Shown: in pieces, positions 33,780 through 41,391 of the stretch
Layout: each line of letters starts with the position of its first letter
How positions within the stretch are numbered: the first letter of the stretch is position 1
Assembly (NCBI GenBank): GCA_963693305.1
Contig: OY855910.1
Location: 23,874,362 to 23,938,361 of the forward strand
Direction of reading: 5' to 3'
DNA length: 64,000 nucleotides
Source: Meandrina meandrites
Taxonomy: Eukaryota > Cnidaria > Anthozoa > Scleractinia > Meandrinidae
Made by a program: the position numbers and the translations under genes
Notes under the pieces: model-generated
The model's database searches: none
The model's input: the letters and a program-made list of their open reading frames with translations, nothing else
What the model was told of the DNA's origin: nothing

Positions 33780-33930
33780 TTCAAGATTAACAAAAGTATC
33801 ATGTTACAAAAGTGAGATAGACAAAAGTGTCATGTTACATGCGTTTTTAAAAAAACAAAGGTATCGTTTTACAGAGTGTGACAAAAACACAAAAGTATCC
33901 TGTAACAAACAAAAGTATCGCGTTACGGTT
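33780..33930. repeat. Minisatellite of AAAAGTATC-GTTAC units (right copy)
   Basis: Mirror of 18180-18330, with units such as ACAAAAGTATCATGTTAC and ACAAAGGTATCGTTTTAC. Confidence 0.6.
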
Positions 33931-34404
33931 GTAAAAAAGCTAGCAACAAAATAAGCGCTGAGAGAAAAAGCCATTTCGTGACATTTTGACAATTAAATTA
34001 GTTCTTGTTTTTTTAAATGATAAAAATTTACTATTGAACGAAACAGTTTTGACGTAACAAATTGCACGTAAAAATTGTTTTGTCTGCGAGCATTTTTTTT
34101 TTCCAAAAAAATGCCTCTTAGTCGTAGTAAGGGGCTATGTAGTTAGTGATGCACCATGCACAAACAGCTCAAACCATGAAATAAACCATCCCAACAGGGC
34201 TAACACCCAGTCCTACCCCAAGCCACCCAATCAATTGAAAAAATAATTCCTGCACGCGAGGTTCAGTTGAAAGTTGCCCGTTGATAAATCAATTTTATAT
34301 GTTTGCCAGACATGAAAACAAAGAAAGGTTCACATTACAATTTATTTATTCACCTTTTTAAAGCATATTTCTGATTCTACGAAAACATGCATCACATATG
34401 TTAA

Positions 34405-34680
34405 TCATTGGCTCCCTGGTGAATAACAGGGAAGGTTGAAGTTTCGTGTGTTCTCTAACGGTGTTTGGTTCGAAGCCTTCGTGTCGAAAAAGTATCTGAA
34501 ATCTTCTAAATCCTCCACTAATTCCTCGACTGTTTCTCTTTGTCGTGCGCCAGAGGTGATACTTCGATGCTGTGCAAGATTATGGCTGTTCATTAGCGCG
34601 CGTTGCATACAGTGTTGCAGGGAAACAACCTGCTCCCGTTGTTTCCCGTCGTGTTGACTGCATTTCAAGGAAGAAATCAA
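34405..34680 (-). pseudogene. Unidentified conserved exon fragment (right copy)
   Basis: A 91-residue reading frame ending in CYSPGSQ, with an acidic stretch VEELVEDLEDF. The left copy is 17578-17731. The product is not recognised. A plausible splice acceptor lies upstream on the minus strand. It sits directly beside the Maverick's left end and is a host sequence in the inverted repeat, not part of the element. Confidence 0.35.
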
Positions 34681-34796
34681 GGAAAAACGTCGAAACAGAA
34701 CAACACGAAAAGTAAAATAAAGCTAATAATTTAGTAAACTTTATTTGTGTTTTGCAGAATTAAAATACTCGCTGACCCAAACAACATTTTAAAGCT

Positions 34797-35029
34797 AGTA
34801 GTATAGTCGGGATTCGACAAATACCACTTTGGGTGCACCTAAATTTTTCACCTCTTCACAAGACTAGTAGTCAGGGACCAAAGCTGAACCATACGAGCTA
34901 TTCGGACTATACCACAAATAAAGGGAGTGAAAGGGAGGGGTTGGCCCCACAGTGAAAAGGGAGGGGTGTGGGGTTTACCCCACCACTGCGGGGCCAAGCA
35001 ATTAGAGAATTGACACCGTGCAGTATAAA
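34797..35029 (+). repeat. Maverick left TIR (233 bp)
   Basis: Matches the reverse complement of 51105-51337 with one mismatch seen (GCGGGGCC against GCTGGGCC). It contains the palindromic GGTGTGGGGTTTACCCC phrase and ends in GTGCAGTATAAA, a TATA-box-like sequence just before the first gene. Confidence 0.95.
35024..35029 (+). promoter_or_regulatory. TATA-like box at the inner edge of the left TIR
   Basis: TATAAA lies 8 bases before the ATG at 35038. The same sequence occurs at the inner edge of the right TIR, so both ends may fire inward. Confidence 0.4.
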
Positions 35030-35037
35030 ACACAGAG

Positions 35038-35247
35038 ATGGGAAGAGGAAGAAGCGGCGTTACAAATCAAAGCATGAGAAAACCAAAAGTAAGTAAATAT
35101 AAACAAAAGAGGCGACCCAATTATGAAGTGTTTCACTCACCCCTCACCAAACAAGAGCGTCCACCACTTGTAATAGATCACATTGTTGCGCAAATGAAAA
35201 ATATGAGTCCACAAGATGTAATGAATCTTCTTTTACCAAGCAATTAG
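35038..35247 (+). CDS. Small basic protein, unknown (69 aa)
   Basis: This is the first frame inside the left TIR. The N-terminal half is very basic (Lys, Arg, Gln), with a possible nuclear-localisation stretch KYKQKRRP near 20; the C-terminal half is hydrophobic. I do not recognise it. The position right after a TATAAA suggests an early or regulatory role, but that is inference. The next gene starts 30 bases downstream. Confidence 0.5.
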   Translation: MGRGRSGVTNQSMRKPKVSKYKQKRRPNYEVFHSPLTKQERPPLVIDHIVAQMKNMSPQDVMNLLLPSN

Positions 35248-35277
35248 AGAAATACACCAACAAGTGTATAAGGTTAA

Positions 35278-35694
35278 ATGGCAGACACGCTCGAATTAAT
35301 ACAAGCACTTCCACCAGAACTTCGAGAAAAAATCTGTACAGAGTACATTATAATAAAACTCTGGCAGCGTAAAATGCTCGGCTGGGACGAGGTTCGAAAA
35401 GAAATCCGCAAAGGATATACTAAAATGAAGCTCAGACAGCGAAAAGCTCTTGGCTGGGACGAAGTTCACGCTGCAATCCATGAAGCTCCATTTTGTGATC
35501 GCAATGAACAAATTGTAAGGGTCTTGTTCTGTTATAAATGTAGCAGAAGCAGATGTTCGCGAAATGGTCTCTGTAATCTGTGCATAAGAAATGGATTCAG
35601 ACACTATCTCGGCTATCCAATTTATGATGCAGATGATTACGATGAAGCATTCAAGAAATCTTTCGACGTAGGTTGGTGTGGAGTAGTTGCGTAA
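35278..35694 (+). CDS. Cys-rich protein with F-box-like start and internal repeat (138 aa)
   Basis: The N-terminus LPPELREKICTEYI resembles the start of an F-box-like helix. A 25-residue stretch is then repeated in tandem: KLWQRKMLGWDEVRKEI at about 23-39 and KLRQRKALGWDEVHAAI at about 48-64. The C-terminal half has CYKC and CNLC pairs (about 86-105) that could bind zinc, then an acidic tail. I recall similar reading frames in cnidarian Polintons, with no known function. An F-box-like start could mean recruitment of host ubiquitin ligase, but this is only a suggestion. Confidence 0.65.
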   Translation: MADTLELIQALPPELREKICTEYIIIKLWQRKMLGWDEVRKEIRKGYTKMKLRQRKALGWDEVHAAIHEAPFCDRNEQIVRVLFCYKCSRSRCSRNGLCNLCIRNGFRHYLGYPIYDADDYDEAFKKSFDVGWCGVVA

Positions 35695-35943
35695 CATTTT
35701 TCTCAGAAAGACCGGAAACCAATATTTTTATTTCCCAGGCCCCTAGTCGAAGCGGGGGGGTTTCCCTGTTTTAAGGAACAGGTAAGCAAAGGGGTTGTAA
35801 GACAGAAAACACAACAAGAGTGTAAAATGAATTAATTTTATTCAAGTAGATTATAAATTTTATGCAACTACAACATGACGTCACAACACAGCTGTGTCGG
35901 TTCACAACACTGGCAACAAGATAGAAGCTGTTGATTTGCATAA

Positions 35944-36015
35944 GTCCCACGCCGTGGGACACACCAAATGAAAAAAAAAACGCTGCTGATTTGCATAAGT
36001 CCCACACCGTGGGAC
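35944..36015. repeat. Two direct copies of a GTCCCAC/GTGGGAC hairpin
   Basis: Each copy has a 7-bp perfect stem and a 3-base loop (GCC, ACC), preceded by the same GATTTGCATAAGT. ATTTGCAT is the classic octamer-like motif, so this could also be a protein-binding site. Confidence 0.75.
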
Positions 36016-36037
36016 ACACACACCAAATAAAAAATTC

Positions 36038-36103
36038 GGTTACGGCGTAACCCATTTCTGTTGTTATTCTAATTAATGCTAAAAATTCGGTTACGGTGTA
36101 ACC
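36038..36103. repeat. Two direct copies of a GGTTACG/CGTAACC hairpin
   Basis: Both copies sit in the context AAAATTCGGTTACGGNGTAAC followed by CCATTTCT. The stem is 6-7 bp with a minimal loop. Confidence 0.75.
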
Positions 36104-36399
36104 CATTTCTAATGTTTTCGAATCAACAGTTCTTCAGTCAGGCGTAGTTCAAGATAAATCTTTTCCAACTCAGTCGAATAGCGATTTAACCTCTTCACTC
36201 CCTTTTGAAGCATTCACGAACTCATCTCACAGCTTCCCAAGATCAGTTCGAAAGGATAAAACCGCGTCTTGTTCATTTTTGTTCTAACCAAACGACAAGA
36301 ACTGTCTATTAGCTCGAAGATGTAGCAACTGAATAGATTTTAAGTGTGTTGTACTAATAAAGCAACGGGCTTTCCCGCTTCGCCAAGCATGACAATCAA

Positions 36400-36510
36400 A
36401 ACACGTGAAACTTGTCTCGAGAACGTTCTGTACACGTGGCAATAACACGAGTCAAAACACGTGCCATAACACGAGACAGGAAAAACTACATGCATGGTTA
36501 CACGTGCATG
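36400..36510. promoter_or_regulatory. Cluster of CACGTG palindromes
   Basis: ACACGTG occurs four times in about 110 bases, interspersed with AACACGAG. CACGTG is the canonical E-box for bHLH-type factors. Whether it acts as one here is unknown. Confidence 0.4.
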
Positions 36511-36900
36511 ACGGTGGAAACCACAGTGTTAATTAATGGCACGCAATACGTGCATACGGCGGGAAACCGCTTATGGCTTCTCTTTTTCTTCCAAACACTG
36601 AACAACTTCGCGTGCTATATACCTAACCTCTCTAAGACATGCCGGTGTGAAATATTCATTCACAAGAAAAGAAATGAAATGTGTTACTACGATCATGATT
36701 TGAAATATAATTAAAAATCTTCTTTTTTTCAAATGTTAATTAAAAGCACCAGTCGAGCCGTCACACAACGTCACGCGTGAAGGTAACGTGCTTGTAACGT
36801 ATTAATCTGTTCTTGCAAGACTTAGGGAGAATTTTTGTTTTTTCGCTCAAAAGTTAGTTCAAATTTGTGCTGGACGCCTTCAAAGGAACGGCAAAACTTA

Positions 36901-38496
36901 CTACCTTGTAAAAGAATAATCGTCTATTAAAATTAAACTTACTGATGCATGTTTCATATTAGTTTGTTTTTGATTTAGGTTGTTAAACTGAACTATATAA
37001 AGTGTCATCGTGTCTCCCGGGTCAAATCTAATAGGTCTTGGTTTGTAATTAAAACCGGGCCCCGCATACTGGTATCTTAAGCCATTAGCATTACGTTCGC
37101 TTTTAAATGTATAAATGTCCACGTTGTTGATGATAAACCTAAAACCTATCTTTTCATAATTTCGAGAGTCACCTTTATCTATAATAAAAACTGAGGCGCC
37201 ATCAAGGATGCAAGGAAATGGTGACATTACCTCAAAGAGATTACCGAATTTAACAGCACCATTATTAATATTTGATTTCCAGTCTCCAGGTATTATTATT
37301 CTAGGTCGGATATTTTTTAACGCATAACCGCTTAGATCTAAATCTTTTTGTAACCTGATTGTATCGTTGTCTATTGTGTACCCTCGATCATAATTTTTGA
37401 ATGAAAAACCGTTTAGATCTAAATCTGTTTGTAGAGTAATGTCGCCATCGTCGATAACAAAAGCCTGATCGTAAACAGTTCCTTCTACATCTGTTTGATA
37501 ACCCTTTATTCCATAAATAATCAAAGCAGCCTTTTCAAGCGGCGACGAGCCATCATAACCCGGATTTGAAATATCAAGATAGATAGTGTTATCGTTGTCT
37601 TTGTATTTGAGCGTGTGAATAATGGTGCGTGAATATTTCGGGCTGTGACTGTTGAAGTGCTTGGTATGGTAATTAAGAGTATCAACCGGGTTAGGGGTTG
37701 AAGGACTGAAAAACCAATTAGTATCAACTTTCGGAATAAAGAACTCGACACATATAGTGTACTCTCCTTCGGGCAGAGGCATTTTATTCAGCTTTAAGCG
37801 TGAGTTGAAAGAATTGACACCAGTTCTTACGAGATTGAAAGTATAAGCTTTTTTATTCACATTGTGAAGGTTGGAGGTAAAGTCTTCAAAGGTAACAGAA
37901 GTAACATTGTTTACAGCTGTAACGCCCGTCCCTCGCTCCAAATAGGCTAAGGCATTCTTTTTATGTGAGTGTCCTGCTGTAATTGAATTTGAGCCCACAT
38001 ATTTTTTCATTGAAGTAAGATTTACAGCATCTTGATCACCCACGGGATTTGCAAGCTGTTTGATCGCATGATCTTTCATGAGAATATCTCCAGAAATATT
38101 AGCGGTTGATAAATCCGCCCTTTCACCCTTTTCACCTTTTTCTCCTTTTGGACCAATAGCACCCTTTGGTCCCGTAGGTCCCGTTGCTCCGGTTGGTCCC
38201 GTAGGTCCCGTAGCTCCGGTTGGTCCCGTAGGTCCCGTTGCTCCAGCTGGACCAGCAGGTCCGGTCGGTCCTTGTGAGCCCGTATCACCCTTTAATCCTT
38301 TTTCCCCAACATCGCCTTTATCTCCTTTAGGACCTTGCGGTCCAGTATTTCCCTTATCACCTTTTTCACCTTTAGGGCCAGCGGGTCCAGTTGCGCCAGT
38401 TGGACCAGCAGGGCCGGCAGGGCCGGTTTCCCCTCGGATTGAAGTGGTCCCCTCGTGTGTTTGAGTCGCGCCCGTAGCACCGTTAAGATACCCCAT
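36901..38496 (-). CDS. Collagen-like fibre protein candidate (531 aa)
   Basis: After a short lead, Gly-X-Y triplets run from about residue 22 to 130, with GPTGATGP and GPKGEKGE runs, as in collagen-like viral fibres. The next segment, SGDILMKDHAIKQLANP then DAVNLTSMKKYV, resembles repeats in phage tail fibres. It recurs in weaker form twice more (DITLQTDLDLNGFSFKN, TIRLQKDLDLSGYALKN). The C-terminal third is a predicted beta-rich head of unknown fold. A virion surface fibre is the natural reading, but unproven. The gene overlaps the end of the ATPase gene by 14 bases and has TATATAT 4 bases before its ATG. Confidence 0.8.
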   Translation of the reverse strand: MGYLNGATGATQTHEGTTSIRGETGPAGPAGPTGATGPAGPKGEKGDKGNTGPQGPKGDKGDVGEKGLKGDTGSQGPTGPAGPAGATGPTGPTGATGPTGPTGATGPTGPKGAIGPKGEKGEKGERADLSTANISGDILMKDHAIKQLANPVGDQDAVNLTSMKKYVGSNSITAGHSHKKNALAYLERGTGVTAVNNVTSVTFEDFTSNLHNVNKKAYTFNLVRTGVNSFNSRLKLNKMPLPEGEYTICVEFFIPKVDTNWFFSPSTPNPVDTLNYHTKHFNSHSPKYSRTIIHTLKYKDNDNTIYLDISNPGYDGSSPLEKAALIIYGIKGYQTDVEGTVYDQAFVIDDGDITLQTDLDLNGFSFKNYDRGYTIDNDTIRLQKDLDLSGYALKNIRPRIIIPGDWKSNINNGAVKFGNLFEVMSPFPCILDGASVFIIDKGDSRNYEKIGFRFIINNVDIYTFKSERNANGLRYQYAGPGFNYKPRPIRFDPGDTMTLYIVQFNNLNQKQTNMKHASVSLILIDDYSFTR

Positions 38497-39130
38497 CTCT
38501 ATATATCTTCATCAAAATTTTTGAGTGTGGTTTTTTTGGTTTGTCGTAGTATAAAAAAGAATATTTAGCATCGGTAGCCCTTTCAAGCAGCTCTCTGTCA
38601 ATTCCCAATTCATCAGCAATACGGTTATTTTCTTTGGGAAGAAAGTCGAAAACACAAAAGTGGGTGCAATTATCTCGGATGTTTTTTGGGGTCTTGAAGT
38701 AGCTTTGAGAAAGATAAATGACGCTGCAATTGCGCTGCCGCCCGTTCCTAAAATAATCGATAATGTCGTTTTGGTTTTTTTCACAAACCATATCATCGAA
38801 GACTACAATTTTTTGGTTGTCAGTGGGCAGCATCTCAAGAGGAATAACATCGTTAGTGCCCTCAATAACATTATAGCCAGTCACAGGATTGACTCTTTTT
38901 TCGAAATCATCAATCATGTATTGGTACTTGTCTTGATGCAGGTTTTTTGTGCAAAGGTAAATTTTGTCGTAGACCAACAACCTGTAAAGCATATGCATGA
39001 GAATATTTGTTTTACCAGAGTTGCTCGGCCCGCAAATAAGCATCCGAAAGGTATTTGCTGGCATACAAGGGTGGCCTTGCTTGTAATTACTTTTTGCAGT
39101 CAAACTGGGGTCGTAATTTGGAATTTTCAT
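38483..39130 (-). CDS. FtsK/HerA-type genome packaging ATPase (215 aa)
   Basis: Walker A is GPSNSGKT at residues 34-41, Walker B is VVFDD near 110, and a SQSYFKTPKNIRDNC stretch fits the downstream sensor region. Length and motifs fit the A32-like packaging ATPases of Polintons and large DNA viruses, which pump the genome into the capsid. I chose the ATG at 39130 (MKIPNYDPS) over one at 39325 because the TATATATA motif sits just upstream and the longer form would run through the start of the divergent gene. The final bases overlap the collagen-like gene. Confidence 0.92.
   Translation of the reverse strand: MKIPNYDPSLTAKSNYKQGHPCMPANTFRMLICGPSNSGKTNILMHMLYRLLVYDKIYLCTKNLHQDKYQYMIDDFEKRVNPVTGYNVIEGTNDVIPLEMLPTDNQKIVVFDDMVCEKNQNDIIDYFRNGRQRNCSVIYLSQSYFKTPKNIRDNCTHFCVFDFLPKENNRIADELGIDRELLERATDAKYSFLYYDKPKKPHSKILMKIYRDGVS
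38500..38506 (-). promoter_or_regulatory. TATATA motif before the collagen-like gene
   Basis: The minus strand reads ATATATAGAGATG: the motif ends 4 bases before the start codon. This is far too close for an ordinary TATA box with a normal leader, and matches the pattern at other virion genes of the element. Confidence 0.5.
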
Positions 39131-39146
39131 TTTTTTTTTTTCTCGA

Positions 39147-39154
39147 TATATATA
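39147..39154. promoter_or_regulatory. Shared TATATATA between divergent virion genes
   Basis: Only 34 bases separate the ATPase start (39130, minus) from the next gene's ATG (39165, plus). One palindromic TATATATA lies in the middle and would serve both. Confidence 0.55.
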
Positions 39155-39164
39155 CCGCAAAAAT

Positions 39165-40067
39165 ATGTCCATGAAGAAGTGGCGAAAACTTGCCAGCGAA
39201 AAGGCACAAGTTGAGCAGCAGAACGACAGCATCCTCACCGCAATTAAAAACAACAAAATCAATAAAGAGTTTAGCCAGGTATCAGGTGAGGAGTTGTTCA
39301 AACCGATCACATCACGGCTTGACAAACTCCAAGTAGGGGCGGCACCAAAAGAAGAGAAAGAGGAGGTTCCGGATTATGGTATTGATGAGTTTGACTTAAT
39401 CAACCCTTTCGACGAAGATTTTAAACCGGATGGGGAAACTCCACCACCATCACCATCACCACCTCCATCACCATCACCACTACCACCATCACCACCCCCA
39501 TCATACTACACATCATCACCACCACCATCACCGTTGCCACCTTTGGTTGAAGAGGAAGAAATGGAAGAAGAGAAACCAGGTAAAAGTGGGAAATGGGGGG
39601 CAGCAAAAGAACCAGGTATCAAGGGATCAGAGTCAGTTGACCTGCAGACACTGAGCAGCATGTTAACAAAAAATAAAGACAATCCTAACTATGTTGTAAA
39701 AAGCAAAAAATCAAAATTCCACGGCTACACATTGGCAGACATAAAAAAGGTAAGAGAAGAAATTCTTGAAAGGAGAAAAGGGAATAAACAGCCCGCAGCT
39801 TCTCTTCACACCCCTAAGGTAACACCCCAGGAGGAACCCGACAGTGGGGTAAACCCTCAGGATGAACCCGACTGGGAAATGGAAGGAAGCGGAAGTGTTG
39901 ATCTAAACGCTTTGGTTGAAAGGCTACACTTAAGCTTGGCGTCTATACAGGCGGGCAACACTTCACTGAAGCTGAAAAAACAGGTCAAGCAGATGTTGGG
40001 GCTGCTGGTAAGGCTAAAGGAAATAACACAAAAAGAAGCCCACAAAATTTTAAGTAATATTATATAA
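39165..40067 (+). CDS. Pro-rich protein with conserved C-terminus, unknown (300 aa)
   Basis: The N-terminal 35 residues are basic and helical. An acidic segment (about 65-85) follows, then a run of PPSPSP repeats (about 88-125), a second acidic patch, and a compact C-terminal helical domain (SVDLNALVERLHLSLASIQAG near 244 to the end). A weaker SVDLQTLSSMLTK near 158 looks like an internal repeat of that start. The gene lies between the ATPase and the capsid genes, which suggests a virion or assembly role. A CCCTCAGGATGAACCCGAC-type phrase is duplicated around 39825 and 39855, next to a half copy of the GTGGGGTAAACCC repeat. Confidence 0.65.
   Translation: MSMKKWRKLASEKAQVEQQNDSILTAIKNNKINKEFSQVSGEELFKPITSRLDKLQVGAAPKEEKEEVPDYGIDEFDLINPFDEDFKPDGETPPPSPSPPPSPSPLPPSPPPSYYTSSPPPSPLPPLVEEEEMEEEKPGKSGKWGAAKEPGIKGSESVDLQTLSSMLTKNKDNPNYVVKSKKSKFHGYTLADIKKVREEILERRKGNKQPAASLHTPKVTPQEEPDSGVNPQDEPDWEMEGSGSVDLNALVERLHLSLASIQAGNTSLKLKKQVKQMLGLLVRLKEITQKEAHKILSNII
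40061..40067 (+). promoter_or_regulatory. TATATAA motif before penton-like gene
   Basis: The motif ends 2 bases before the ATG at 40070 and overlaps the stop codon of the preceding gene. Confidence 0.5.
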
Positions 40068-40069
40068 GC

Positions 40070-40846
40070 ATGACCCATTTCCATTTCAACCTGTTGCTCG
40101 ACTCGCAGCTGGCCAAACAAAACAACGCCAACAGCAAGTCACATGACTTCACAATTAACTTTGACCCACCAATCGCTTTAGATCCCTACAAAAGGTACAA
40201 GGCGGCGTTAAATGAGCTGGTATCCATGTCATATTCGTGGTACAACATCTCGAAACGATACAACAACAACGAGTTCAAATGGCGAAAAAAAACAGAGAAC
40301 TGGAAAACCGTGACAATTCCGGACGGAATGTATGATTACGTTAGTCTCAACACCACCATTCAGGGACTAATCGGAAGAGTGGATCCCTCGAAAGACGACT
40401 CCAAGTTTATTTTCCAGCTGTATTTTCACAACACAACATATCGGGCGGTCATTTTGTTAGAGGACGGCTACGAGCTTGACCTAAGCGAAGGTGAATTCGC
40501 CGCGCTGCTGGGTTATGACAAGAAAAAAATAGACGGGGCGAACAATAGGAGCGACCGCGTGCCAAATATAACAAGAAGCGTCGACTGGATCTACATCCAC
40601 TGTGACCTTATTTCAAGGGCTGTGGACAACATCGGGGGTGACGTCATGTTCTCTTTTTCAACCGCGGAACTCACCGTCAGCTACCCCTTTTCAAAAGAGC
40701 CTCACCGTCTCTTGTGGCACCCGGTAAACAAAAATAGAATCAATACCATAAATATCAAAATCACGGACGGGCGCAACAACATTATAGATCTGAATGAGCA
40801 AGACGTGGCTTTAAGCATAATCATCGAAGAAGAAAAAGAAAAATAA
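40070..40846 (+). CDS. Penton-like minor capsid protein (258 aa)
   Basis: The sequence SHDFTINFDPPIALDPYKRYK followed by ALNELVSMSYSWYNIS, then TVTIPDGMYDY, matches the opening pattern of Polinton minor capsid proteins (single jelly-roll, adenovirus penton-like). These fill the capsid vertices. Length fits the family. It lies two bases after the previous stop and 23 bases before the next gene. Confidence 0.85.
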   Translation: MTHFHFNLLLDSQLAKQNNANSKSHDFTINFDPPIALDPYKRYKAALNELVSMSYSWYNISKRYNNNEFKWRKKTENWKTVTIPDGMYDYVSLNTTIQGLIGRVDPSKDDSKFIFQLYFHNTTYRAVILLEDGYELDLSEGEFAALLGYDKKKIDGANNRSDRVPNITRSVDWIYIHCDLISRAVDNIGGDVMFSFSTAELTVSYPFSKEPHRLLWHPVNKNRINTINIKITDGRNNIIDLNEQDVALSIIIEEEKEK

Positions 40847-40869
40847 TTTACACTTAAGTATAAGTAGCT

Positions 40870-41361
40870 ATGAACCATCCGAGCGAGTGGACGAGATATT
40901 ATGACGCGCCGAAGGGAACCTATAGATACAAACACAAAGGTACGGGGGTTGTTAGAGACACCCTGATGAATATAGGAAAGCGGTTCAAAAAGAAGGCCAC
41001 CCGTCAGACGTTGAAGAAGGCTGTAAATGAAGCCTCGAAGCAAATGCTGAAAAAAGCTGCAGAAAAAGCAGAAGAAAAAGCGGCTGACAAGATACAAGCC
41101 GTTTTGCGAAGTGGGGTATCAGCAACTAAGTCACTCGGCAACAAAGTTGCCAATCCCACACCCCAGGGTAAAAAGACCTCCAAGCGGGGAAGCAAAAAGG
41201 CGACCTCACTTAGTACCGAGTCGCGGCAAAAACTGAATAAGATGCTAAGTGGGGTATCAGCAACTCAGTTGAGCGGGGATTCACGGAAAAAGTTGAACCA
41301 GATTTTAAACCTGGGTCGGGCTGCAAAGTTGAAAGTAAACCAATATTTGGCGGAAAATTAA
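40870..41361 (+). CDS. Lys-rich basic virion protein candidate (163 aa)
   Basis: The N-terminus is MNHPSEWTRYYDAPKGTYRY. It is followed by a long Lys/Ala helix (about 38-78), then a segment SGVSATKSLGNKVANP encoded by a copy of the dispersed palindromic repeat, and a second partial copy encoding SGVSATQLSGDS. The protein is very basic and could bind packaged DNA or the inner capsid face, like adenovirus core or cement proteins; this is inference. The repeat copies change length but keep the frame. Confidence 0.7.
   Translation: MNHPSEWTRYYDAPKGTYRYKHKGTGVVRDTLMNIGKRFKKKATRQTLKKAVNEASKQMLKKAAEKAEEKAADKIQAVLRSGVSATKSLGNKVANPTPQGKKTSKRGSKKATSLSTESRQKLNKMLSGVSATQLSGDSRKKLNQILNLGRAAKLKVNQYLAEN
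41110..41168 (+). repeat. Dispersed palindromic repeat, copy 1 (inside a gene)
   Basis: Reads GTGGGGTATCAGCAACTAAG then TCACTCGGCAACAAAGTTGC then CAATCCCACACCCCA. GGCAAC-AAA-GTTGCC is a perfect hairpin. Nearly the same 60 bases occur at 43981-44040. Confidence 0.85.
41248..41279 (+). repeat. Dispersed palindromic repeat, copy 2 (partial, inside a gene)
   Basis: AGTGGGGTATCAGCAACTCA then GTTGAGCGGGGA. AGCAACTCAGTTG forms a short inverted repeat. It lies 138 bases after copy 1, in the same reading frame. Confidence 0.75.
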
Positions 41362-41378
41362 AATAATTTTTTAAAAAA

Positions 41379-41385
41379 TATATAA
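41379..41385 (+). promoter_or_regulatory. TATATAA motif before the major capsid gene
   Basis: Ends 6 bases before the ATG, in an A-rich context (TTAAAAAATATATAACC). Confidence 0.55.
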
Positions 41386-41391
41386 CCGAAG

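Larger units (their letters stand above)
35700..36900. other. Maverick non-coding region with paired palindromes and CACGTG sites
   Basis: No convincing gene in 1.2 kb of an otherwise compact element. It contains two copies of GTCCCAC-NCC-GTGGGAC (35944-35960, 35999-36015), two of GGTTACGGNGTAACC (36038-36052, 36089-36103), and four ACACGTG sites between 36400 and 36510. The overlapping frames seen here are built on these repeats. It could hold regulatory or replication signals. Confidence 0.6.

Noticed and set aside
33772..33954. Frames over the AAAAGTATC minisatellite
   Set aside because: Tandem repeat translation, not conserved as protein between arms.
35771..36106. 111-codon minus-strand frame
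   Set aside because: Built on the two doubled hairpins (repeated MGYTVTEF/MGYAVTEF and CPTVWDLCKSA/VSHGVGLMQI). Best explained by the non-coding repeats.
36412..36714. 100-codon frame in the Maverick non-coding block
   Set aside because: Its start runs over the CACGTG repeats, composition is uneven, no TATATA motif precedes it, and no family is recognised.
38078..38464. Pro-rich frame opposite the collagen-like gene
   Set aside because: It is the antisense shadow of Gly-X-Y codons.
39131..39325. Longer N-terminus of the packaging ATPase
   Set aside because: It would run back through the TATATATA and the start of the divergent gene; the protein pattern begins at MKIPNYDPS.
39421..39654. His-rich and Met/Val-rich frames
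   Set aside because: Shadows of the Pro/Ser repeat in the 39165 gene.
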